From assembly GCF_000002865.3 (NCBI RefSeq), contig NW_001865040.1, positions 2,019,226 through 2,083,225 on the forward strand: a stretch of 64,000 bases of DNA, given 5' to 3'. A model generated the notes under the pieces. The model saw nothing but the letters and a program-made list of their open reading frames with translations, was not told where the DNA came from and searched no databases. This document shows, piece after piece, positions 53,483 through 64,000 of the stretch (positions are counted from its first letter, which is position 1; the number at the start of each line of letters is the position of its first letter). The position numbers and the translations under genes were made by a program. The stretch comes from Monosiga brevicollis MX1. Taxonomy: Eukaryota; Opisthokonta; Choanoflagellata; Craspedida; Salpingoecidae.

Positions 53483-56141
53483 TTAGGCGAGGATGGGTCC
53501 AGCGCGCTCGGTCTTGTGGCCGTACTGGCGCTTGATGTGACCGCCATCAAACTTGGGACCCACGTGACGGGTGCCACTTTCAGACTTGATGACCCACACG
53601 TCATCGGAAACCACAGGTTCCGAGTCGACGTTCTTATGCCAGGTGAAGTGGGCATGGGTGGCATTGAAGAGGGCAAGGCGACCATGACCAAAAACAGGCT
53701 CACGGTATGCAGACCACTCGGGTTGGGGGAAATAGCCCTCTGCAGGACCCTCGCGGTTACCTCCATCGCCAATGTTAATGTAGGTGGTGCCAGTCGGGTC
53801 AGTTTTGTTGTTGTAGGTGGGGTACATGCGCTCATCTATGAGTCCACAGCAGGGATGGGTCACGGTATTTAATGCGGATAGCAAAACGGGATGTCAACGC
53901 TACTCTAGTTCACGCGGCTGTAACCAACTCAAGTCGCAACAAGTGGAAAGACCAAAGTCAGAGGCTGAAGCAGGCGGGCCAACGTACAGGCGTGGACATG
54001 ACCGGAGAAGACAAAGTCGACGCGGTACTGATGAAGCAAATCCTCCATAGAGGCACGCATGGCCGTCTCTTCGTACTGTTTGCGGAGCAAAAGGCACGAC
54101 ATGAGCATCCGCCACCATCAAGCCAGCACAACGTCTGCTCGCAGGCGAGGATAGCTCGCAAAGCCTCACCTCATCATGATGGTGCACATCCGAGTTGTAC
54201 CAAGGAGCGTGCATGTTGCACACAACCCAGGGGGTCACGGTGCGATCAACCTGTTGAGGGGACGGAAGGTCGGTGTCGTGAAAATAAGCATATTTCCAGA
54301 CTGAAGCGGGACTACTGCTTGAGTGCTATGTTGGCCCGACCCACCTTGCGCAAATCCTCCTCAAGCCACATGTATTGGGGGTCGCTATGATTGAAGTCCA
54401 TGTAGCTGTTCAGCATGATGTAATGGGCAGGACCAATCTAATGGAATAGCAGCGTTTCCCCGTGGCCTAAACGGTGAGGCGCCGCGTAACTCGGCAAAAT
54501 CACGCAATGTACGAGGCGCCGAACGAAGAGGGAAAACGCACGTTGAAGGAGTAGTACAGGTTGCCGCTGTTTGAGCCACTGCTGGGAGAAGGCATGCGGA
54601 AACGGCTCTGGTATGCAAGAAACTGTTCTTGAGTGGCGGGCAGGGGGCCAACCTGTCCACGGAGAGCATCAAGGAGATGTGGATAAAACAATAAGCCTCG
54701 GGCACGTTCAGCGATGGCATGGTAGACGACACTGTGGCCTTGCGGTTGAAAACTCACCTGTTCCACCTCATGGTTGCCGGGAAGGACCATTAGTGGCTGG
54801 TAAGCAAAGTAAGGCTCAACAATCTGGCCCCAGGAATCCCAGCGCTTCTACTCCCACGGGACGCACAAGCACCAACAGAGATCGCACAGCATGCCATTAG
54901 TCGGCGTGAGCACGCAGGTATCGAGGATTAGCAAAAGTGATGGAAACGAGTTGCGTATCAAGGTCAAAACAAAAAGAAAAAAAAAAAAAACAAGAAGAAA
55001 AATTGAGAAGAAAAGCCCCAATACCGCATATGGTAACGCGGGTCAAGCAAAATACGCGCGCGCGCGCGCGAAAAAAAAAAAAAAAAATGTTTGCTCGACG
55101 CTGATCATTATCTCATGCTAGCTGCCTGACCTGAGTGCAGTTGCGAGTGGGTTCATTTTGTTCGGCCGAGTCGGCATAGCTCAGGTCACCGACGAGCACG
55201 GTGATGTGCGCCTCAAAGTCAGCCTGTTATGAGCAAGCCAACACCAAACCTGATGAGCCTGAAGAGCTCAAGGGCAAGAGTGTTGATGTCAATGCTTGCC
55301 ATAGTCGTGCGAGCGTCGGGGGAAGTCACGTACGCGAATGTGGTCAAGGGTGCTGATTGAATCAGTGGTCTGGCCGAGATCACCAATCATGGCAATATAC
55401 AAGCTGAGGAAAACGGGTCAGGCGAAGTGAGGTTTGTCAGACACGAGAGCGGCCGTTGCGCCCTGAGGTTTCCTTCACCCAAGGGCAGGGTTCGAGTACT
55501 CACGGTTCCTCAACGCTACCAAGCGGGGGTGGGGTGGTAAAGTTGAAGGTGGTGGAGGTACCCTGCTTGCCACCACAGCGATAAAAGTACTGGGTGTTGG
55601 GCTCGAGGCCAGTCATGTTGGCATGGTGGATCAGGCCAGAGGTGTAGACCTCGGGCGAGTATGTGGAGCGGAAGTTGTAACGGTAAGCCTTCTCCATCTG
55701 ATCAGCTGAGCATTTCGATGGAGATGATTATTGGAGGAGGCAAGCATGAGCAAAGGAGAGGTGGGAGAACTTTGTGCGAGAAAGAAATGACGACGTGCGC
55801 TGCAACAAGGCTTGGGGTCCAGGAACTGACCCGAGCTGTCAAGGTGATCAGGATCTGTGCCAAATTGGACGTAGCCGTCGGTCGCAGCGTTGGTGATCCA
55901 CGAGACGACCATGCTAGTGCCTTCGTTATCACCGAGGTTGATGTGCACCTGCGGGCCAAAGGCTGATGAGGAAAGCACAAAGAGTTGGAGGGTCGGGGGC
56001 GAGCAAAGCTCAAGGATCTTCAAGGCGCGGGGCTGGCAGGTGCGCGATGGTAACCTGGGTGGGGGCATCCTGGTCCAGAGGGAGGGCGGCAGCCAGAGCC
56101 ACCGCCAGGGCCACAAAGGCAAGGCATGTACGACCAGTCAT
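53483..56141 (-). CDS. Purple acid phosphatase (secreted or lysosomal metallophosphoesterase)
   Basis: A binuclear-metal phosphatase that hydrolyses phosphate esters at acidic pH. MTGRTCLAFVALAVALAAALP is a clear signal peptide (start 56141). An N-terminal fibronectin-like domain follows (VHINLGDNEGTSMVVSWITN, YVQFGTDP, SGLIHHANMTGLEPNTQYFY). The five catalytic blocks are all present: GDLGQT, GDLSYAD, GNHE, NMHAPWYNS with downstream HHHDE, and GHVHAYER (the last spans a splice junction, GCC T / AT GAG). The C-terminal block GTTYINIGDGGNREGPAEGY and FGHGRLALFNATHAHFTWHK is typical of the plant/animal high-molecular-weight type (like animal ACP7). There are at least nine exons. Several Asn-x-Ser/Thr sites agree with secretion. 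The protein ends GHKTERAGPILA. Confidence 0.94.
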
Positions 56142-56490
56142 TGTCTTGGATCAAGTCCACAGCAAGCAGAGCAAGCAAGCAGAGCAAGCAAGCCAAGCGG
56201 TGGTGGTGAGGCGACTGCTAACTCGACTGGTCAAAATGGGCAACGCCCTGAATCCCTGCGTGCCCTTGCCACCGACTCGAATCCTTGACCCTAGAGCCAA
56301 AGTCTCTTCCCAAACTGCCCAAGTGTGATCAACAAGCCAGCCAGCCAGTGCCCCTTCCTCCCCCTTGGCGGCAAGACGCCAGAAGCCGCGCGCCGTCGAG
56401 CAAGTTGGAGAAGCAACCAGAGCGTGCTCGTGACTTACTCGACACGCCTTGATGAAAGGTGATAAGTGAATGAGAGAGAGAAGGAGAAGG

Positions 56491-56541
<51 letters not shown>

Positions 56542-57114
56542 ACTGACACAAGGTAATAGTGCTGACAAATGACATAACATGGGTTTTGTGGATGTGTGGA
56601 CATGATCGAAACAAGTTTTTTGGATTGCGATTAGAATGGTTGACAAGAAGAACGAGGGGTGACATGCTGATGGATGCCATCCCTCGAGTCATGATTCATC
56701 GAAAAGACGGGGGCCAGTGCCGTTGACTCCATGGTCTGGCACAAGCACTGATACCAGCACCACTAGACAGAGAGACAGAGACAGGCAAACACACACACAC
56801 ATGCACACACGTGTCAGGGACCCCCGCCCGGAGGGGGTACACGGACCACGACAAAACACAAAGTCAACCCATTCCCTCACACATTGCTGCGCTCGAGACG
56901 GCAAGCAGCGGTGGGGGCTATTTGGAGAGGACGAAGAAGCCGGCTCGGCCGGGTTCATCGATGCTAAAAGAGATCGAAAGCACAACAGCGAACACAAGGA
57001 GAAACAAACATACCATGGCCTCCCTGACCACGGAGCGAAGACAGCAAATACAATGCGAGCTGGCAAAGTGGAAAGAGGAATAGACCACAAACATCCAGTC
57101 GAAAAGAAGATGCA
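56142..57114. other. Intergenic region between phosphatase start and DYRK 3' end
   Basis: About 970 bases between two minus-strand genes, holding the phosphatase promoter and the DYRK 3' flank. It contains an AGCAAGCAGAGC-type repeat (56158-56196), a GA repeat (56476-56541) and a CA repeat (56790-56802). A further small 3' exon of the DYRK gene is possible but not shown. Confidence 0.45.
56476..56541 (+). repeat. GA dinucleotide-rich repeat
   Basis: A purine-only GA/GGAGA run upstream of the purple acid phosphatase start. Confidence 0.85.
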
Positions 57115-58944
<1,830 letters not shown>

Positions 58945-60187
58945 GATGGCGGTGTGGGACGGGCAAGGAAGGCTGATGCTCAGAGGGGTGGGTACGTCCG
59001 ATGGGTGGAGACGAGAAAACGGTCAAGGGAAAAAAAAAAAGAGGGAAAAAATCGAGAGGGTCCACAGGCGGAGGCCAATTTGCGGACAGGAAGGCGCGCA
59101 AGATCACACAACTCCAACCATAAGGAGTGCAGAAGGCAGCGCCCAAGAGGGCCGACAAGGCAAAGGGAAGACCGAGGCTGTCAAGTCTTCAAGCTCCCAG
59201 GGTGTAATCAGGTTCCTGTTTGTGTGAACCTTGGCGCACTCAGTGGGAGTGGGCTCGGATGTGCGTTGTTGTCACAACAACAGCAGCGCAGTGGTCCGCG
59301 ACACCACACGGCACAAGAAGACACGACACGACCCAGGGGCGAAAATGGCGCTCCAGTGCCAGAGGCAAGAGGGTCCAAGTTTCACACCACCAAAGCCGAG
59401 TCGTCTACCGGGGCCGCGAGCTGGCAGGCACGGCCGGCGGGCGAGCCGAGGAGGAAGCGGGGTGACGTTGTTGTGGGGCAACGGGAATGTAAGCCTGGCT
59501 CGTTCAGTGGGCAAGCAAGTCAAAGAGCGGCGGTGGGAAGAGGATGGCCGGCGAGACGAAGGAGAGTGGGCGAGCGGGCAAAACAGGGGAATGTGCGATA
59601 TGACACCACCCTGGGTTGAGCCGACACAAATGCAGCAGACAGGCAGGGGTGTCGTAGCCCGCGAGAGGGCGAGAGGGAGAGGAGGGGCGCGCAGGGGCGG
59701 GCGAGGCCTGTGACCGATACAGAGAGGCTTGTTCACAAACCCAAAAAAATAAAAAACCAAGAGTCTAAAAAAGAAAGAAAAAAAAGGTAAAGCAGAGAGA
59801 CGTGTGTGCGTGTGTGTGTGGTATAGTGGAAAACAAAAGCCCGCAAACAAACAAACGCAATCACACAAAGGAAGTGGTAGACAAGGGGGGGGGAGTTGCA
59901 ACTGAAAAAAACGGCAACAGGCAGTGTGTGGAATGACAACTGGTTTGCAAGATGGGGGGGGGAGCGGAAACATTTCGTGTGTGCGCCGCGAATGCCATTC
60001 ACCTTTCGCGCCAAGAATTGANNNNNNNNNNNNNNNNNNNNNNNNNNNNNNNNNNNNNNNNNNNNNNNNNNTTTTAAATTTCCTTGTCTGGTCTGCTGAC
60101 GACTGATGGTTCACGGCTGCGCTCCCCGGGTTGCCGTCTTATGATTGGCGTAGAACAGGATACTCGTGATTGACGCAGCTTGCGACC
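58945..60187. promoter_or_regulatory. Divergent intergenic region between DYRK1 and PP2A catalytic subunit
   Basis: About 1.2 kb between opposed starts, with GA-rich and CA-rich low-complexity DNA, a G-run (59886-59893) and an assembly gap. Long open frames here are low-complexity (Arg/Gly-rich) and not supported by similarity. Confidence 0.45.
60022..60071. other. Assembly gap (50 N)
   Basis: A run of exactly 50 N in the upstream region of the PP2A gene, so part of its promoter or 5' UTR may be missing. Confidence 0.98.
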
Positions 60188-61995
60188 ATGGCGTCGACCT
60201 CGGACCTCGACGCTCAAATTGAGCAGATTCGCTCGGGCAAACAGCTCGACGAGCAACAAATCAAGCTGCTGTGCGAAAAGGCCAAGGAAATTTTGTCGCA
60301 GGAGAGCAACGTTCGTGAGGTGTCCTGCCCCGTCACCGTGTGCGGTGACGTGCACGGCCAGTTTTATGACCTTCTCGAGCTCTTTCGCATCGGTGGAGAG
60401 GTGCCCCACACCAACTACCTCTTTATGGGCGATTATGTGGACCGCGGCTACTTTAGCGTTGAAGCCGTCACCCTGCTCGTTGCGCTCAAGGTCTGATTCG
60501 CAGTGTCGAGTTTGGAGCCCATACTTGATGTGCAGTGTGTGTGCGTGCGTGCGAGGGAGCATGCGCGGGCAGTTCATGCAAGAGATCGGTCGACACCTCG
60601 CCACAACGACTGCTCACAGGGTGGACCTTGTTCTGTGCTGCCTCGCTCAGGTCCGTTACCCCGAGCGGATATCAATTCTGCGTGGCAACCACGAAAGCCG
60701 TCAGATCACCCAGGTAGGCGGAAACACCACAGTTGCAACCATGAAAAGCATGGCAGTCACGGGCCCTCTCCTGTCCAAGCTGACTGAGACAGTCGGGATC
60801 AGCCGCACGAGCCGCGGGTCCACCCCTTGATGTGCAACAAACACTTGATCAAGGCATTGTGAAGTCACAGTGAAATCAACATTTTCAAGGCCAGCTCTGA
60901 TGGATGGCTTGTGGATGGTGCGGTTCGGCATTCATCCTAGGTGTACGGATTTTACGATGAGTGCCTGCGCAAGTATGCCAGCCCTGCAGTCTGGACTTAC
61001 TTTACGGATCTCTTTGACTTTTTGCCGCTGACGGGTCTCGTCGAGCGCCAGGTGTGCATGCGGCATCGCGTCAAATCAACAAGCCAACGCAGCCCAATGA
61101 CAGTTGGCTGTCTCTGCGTCATGATGGGCCCACGTGACTGGTTGTGACCAATGTTGGACCTGAATAGATTTTCTGCTTGCACGGTGGCCTGTCCCCGCAA
61201 GCGACCACGCTGGACGCCATCCGGGATATGGATCGCTTCCAGGAGGTCCCCCACGAGGTGAGCACCAACCATGCCACGGGACCATGTGACGACACTGGCT
61301 GCACAAGACGGGGTGCAGTGTGGCATGGCGGTTGCACCCACGAACCGTGAACAGCGTTGCTGAACTCGGCGTCTCGAGCCCCGCTTTGGTGTTGTCGGCC
61401 TCAACCGCCGCTCACGCGTGTCTGTACCGACTTGCAACAGGGTCCCATGTGCGATCTCTTGTGGTCCGACCCCGACGATCGAGCGGGTTGGAACGTGTCG
61501 CCGCGCGGTGCAGGCTTCAACTTTGGCAAGACAGTGTCTGAGGAATTCAACCGCACCAATGGTCTTCGCATTATTGCCCGGGCTCACCAGTTGGTGATGG
61601 AGGGCTTCAACTGGTCGCATGATCGCAATGTCGTCACCATCTTCAGCGCGCCAAACTACTGCTACCGTTGTGGTACGCCTGTTAGCCTCGCTCGCTTCTG
61701 TCGGACCACCCTGATGGCCTGCCAGCGGCCTCATTGCAGTTAACTTTTGCGCTGTACACAGGCAACCAGGGTGGCATTATGGAGCTGGACGATACCCTCA
61801 ACTATAGCTTTCTCCAGGTACCATCAGCCTTGTCTGCGTCCCTCGCTCGCCCAGCATCATGGTTCTTCTACAAGGGCATCTTTGAGCTCATGAACGTGGG
61901 ATGGTGTGTGCGTGCTTCCCTGTTTACAGTACGATCCAGCACCGCGACCCCAGGGCTTCCACAAGCAGCCCCGCGCACCAGACTACTTTTTGTAA
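60188..61995 (+). CDS. PPP2CA: Protein phosphatase 2A catalytic subunit
   Basis: The Ser/Thr phosphatase catalytic subunit of PP2A, 306 residues (human 309), in seven exons: 60188-60490, 60651-60713, 60941-61051, 61168-61257, 61441-61672, 61762-61817 and 61930-61995. All phases fit. The metal and active-site blocks are [48 protein letters not shown] and [12 protein letters not shown]. The C-terminus reads RAPDYFL, keeping the terminal Leu that is methylated and the Tyr two residues before it that is phosphorylated in animals; the usual Thr-Pro is Ala-Pro. It is clearly PP2A rather than PP4 or PP6 because of this tail and of the N-terminal [15 protein letters not shown]. Confidence 0.98.
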
Positions 61996-63096
61996 TCAGA
62001 CCTGTGTTATTTTGTGCCTTTTTTTTTTCCCGTTGTTCCTCTCTCGTTGCTTTGTGTTTACGCTTCCCTTGCTGTTGTTACTTGCACTGTGATCCCATCT
62101 GCACCCACGTCCCTGTCCTGCGGAGCTCCAGGCCTGAACATGTGTTCCTTTCTTCTTTTCCTTCCTTTGGCTATGTCGTGTGGTCCATTGGCAAAAATTG
62201 GTTTGTGATTGAGTCACTTCTCTGACCAGTGTTTGCCCTTGTGATGCCCTCTGTGGCTGCCTGGATCGATTGCTTTCGTCCTCTGGCTTTCGGTCTGCCT
62301 TTTCTGTATTTGTTTCTACTCCTTTGATGTTTTCGTTGTGTGCCGTGCTCATGTGGCCCCTTGCCCTCCGACCTTGCTGTCCATGCATTCTTTGCGCATT
62401 GGCACACACGCCTTTGGCCCTTATCCCGCCTAACAACAACCTTCTTAATTGGACAGCCGTTTAGCTCATGGCAAGGAGCCGTTCCGGATGTAAGAAAAAA
62501 TCATCACAGTTGCCAGTCGTCATTACCAAATGTCACAAAGAGGCGCTGTTGAAGAAGGCTGACATTGTCCCAAAAATGTTCCTTCAAACACTCCTGACAG
62601 TTGCCACTGTGGAAAAAAGCCTCGCATTCGAGACTTGAACCCTTCCGGCAGACGCTTGCCCCCCAAATGACAATCCTCTTACAAGCCCCCTACTCTTTTG
62701 ACCCACTTTGACTCCTTCGGCCCCCCTTTTGGCTTACCATCAGGTGAAACGGTTGCGCTCCAAGCGAGTGTCTTCAAGTCAGCAGTCGAAGAAGAAAGAG
62801 AACAAGATCACGCTCTTTCTAACATGGTAAGGCCTTATGCACATGATGCGCTTTCCTTGCTGATCCTGTTTTGTTTTGTTTTTTTTTCTCGACGTTACCC
62901 GTCACACACAGAAACACCACCGCCACCTTGCGCCCCTCTATCGCACCACACTCACATACCTTGGCAAGCACCCCAAGACGTCCAGCTGCCTCTCTCTTCC
63001 CATCGCCGCTTTTGTTTGGAGGTGTCGTGGACTGGGGTGGTGTGCACTTTCCCACTGTGAGCTGGGGCAGAGTTGAACGTTGAAGAAACCTGCACC
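61996..63096. other. Intergenic region downstream of PP2A
   Basis: About 1.1 kb between two plus-strand genes, T-rich just after the PP2A stop as in a 3' UTR. A 56-codon open frame (62468-62638, MARSRSGCKKKSSQLP...) is present but has no support. No tRNA is recognised. Confidence 0.45.
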
Positions 63097-63977
63097 ATGC
63101 TGCGCTTGGCTTTGCTCGCCGCTCTGGCCGCCGTTGCCTTGGGTCAGTAGTAGTGTCTTTCGCCCCTTCGTCTCCGGCGTTGGTTTTGGTAGAGTGACGG
63201 GCTTGTGACTGCCGCCGTGCCCCACCGCGCGCGTGGTGTTTCTTGTCGCCTGTTGGCTGTGGTTTTCTTCTCGACGTGTCCCCCTTTTTTCCCCTTGTTC
63301 TGCTGCCGGCTCCGGCCCGATAGCCGTCCTGTGTCTGCGGGGGATTTTGTGCTGTTTGGCAACCGCGATCTAAATTCCCCTTTCTGTGTTGTGCGCATGG
63401 CTACATCTCTTTTTCTCACCATACGATCGCCTGCCCTTCCAACATGCTATCATCTCAGGCCGTGAGAAGATTGTGATTTCCCAGACATCGTTTACCATTG
63501 ACAAGGATTCCAACGCCACGGTCAACTTGCGTCTGGTCGAGCCCATCATCTGTCCCCCCGACCATGAGGGTTCTTGCACCGTTGCCGTTCAATTCACCAA
63601 CCCCGACACCAACCGTTTCTCCGTGAGCCCTTGTGTTGTCGAATGGACCCAAGACGAGTGGAACGAGGTCAAGCTTGTTCGAAGTAAGCACACTTCTCTT
63701 GGTGTACACGGTGCCCAGTCAATACCACCAGGGAAAGCCCATGCATGTGTGTACAAAACCAACTGACACGCTTCAATCGCCTTCCCCTGTGCTTCCTTTT
63801 TTCTCGCGTGTTGTCTCCTAGTTTGGGCTCTTGAGAACTTTGTTGATGAGCCTGGAATTAGTGAGACGTTCAAGACCGAGCCTGCCGTCTCCAACTCTGT
63901 CTTTTACAGCGGCTTTGACGCTCGTGATGTGACTGTCACCACCCGTGCCCGCCCCTCGGGCCACTGCTCCGGCACCG
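63097..63977 (+). CDS. 5' end of a secreted protein (partial)
   Basis: The first exon (63097-63142) encodes a signal peptide, MLRLALLAALAAVALG. Exon 2 (from 63461) reads REKIVISQTSFTIDKDSNAT then NLRLVEPIICPPDHEGSCTV and AVQFTNPDTNRFSVSPCVVE, a beta-rich segment reminiscent of Calx-beta repeats. The next exon (from 63822) reads IWALENFVDEPGISETFK then DARDVTVTTRARPSGHCSGT, and has a donor at 63978, so the gene goes on past the window. Paired cysteines agree with an extracellular protein. The SGHCSGT end resembles sequence preceding von Willebrand type D domains in some large extracellular proteins; that is a guess until the rest is seen. Confidence 0.72.
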
Positions 63978-64000
63978 GTAAGCAATGTCACTCCTCACCA

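Noticed and set aside
59220-59713. Arg/Gly-rich open frames upstream of DYRK1
   Set aside because: Low-complexity purine-rich promoter DNA; composition explains the open frames and nothing is conserved.
62468-62638. 56-codon basic open frame between PP2A and the secreted-protein gene
   Set aside because: A length expected by chance in 1.1 kb; no similarity, no splice context. Kept only as a note.
62620-62700. tRNA-like piece: a minus-strand GGTTCAAGTCTC resembling a B box/T-loop
   Set aside because: The flanking bases do not form a T stem and no A box or cloverleaf can be drawn upstream.

Overview
This window is nuclear DNA from a compact, intron-rich, unicellular relative of animals. The best fit is a choanoflagellate of the Monosiga type. 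The evidence is short GT-AG introns (mostly about 60-300 bases), genes packed on both strands, and clear relatives of animal genes: Spindly, GRIPAP1, RBM5/RBM10, DENND6, RAD51B, DYRK1, IQANK1, a formin and a C/EBP-like bZIP. I see no rRNA, tRNA, CRISPR, transposon or virus-like element. Two 50-base runs of N (37430-37479 and 60022-60071) are assembly gaps beside low-complexity DNA. Species assignment is inference. Exon boundaries were read by hand from splice signals, reading phase and protein similarity.

Left part (1-16 kb): the 3' end of a Ser/Pro-rich gene (+); an uncharacterised spliced gene (-); RANGRF/MOG1 (+); a C/EBP-like bZIP factor (+); ribosomal protein uL4/RPL4 (-); a 3-beta-hydroxysteroid dehydrogenase-family enzyme (-); an uncharacterised Pro-rich gene (-); and GRIPAP1 (-), a long coiled-coil endosomal protein.

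Middle (16-37 kb): a protein with at least three KH domains (+); Spindly/SPDL1 (-), with CC1-like box, Spindly motif and C-terminal CaaX; THOC1 (-); IQANK1 (+), head to head with THOC1; and an RBM5/RBM10-type splicing factor (-).

Right part (38-64 kb): DENND6 (+); RAD51B (+); a GT11-like fucosyltransferase (-); a 1,593-residue formin (+); a purple acid phosphatase (-); a DYRK1-type kinase (-); the PP2A catalytic subunit (+); and the 5' end of a secreted protein gene (+).

The genes are not one pathway or operon. They are mostly housekeeping and cell-biology genes arranged in head-to-head pairs with probable shared promoters and tail-to-tail pairs with T-rich 3' ends. The most notable content is animal-type machinery in a unicellular lineage: a Spindly with all its signature motifs, GRIPAP1, DYRK1 and IQANK1. 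Three genes or gene parts remain without a recognised family.
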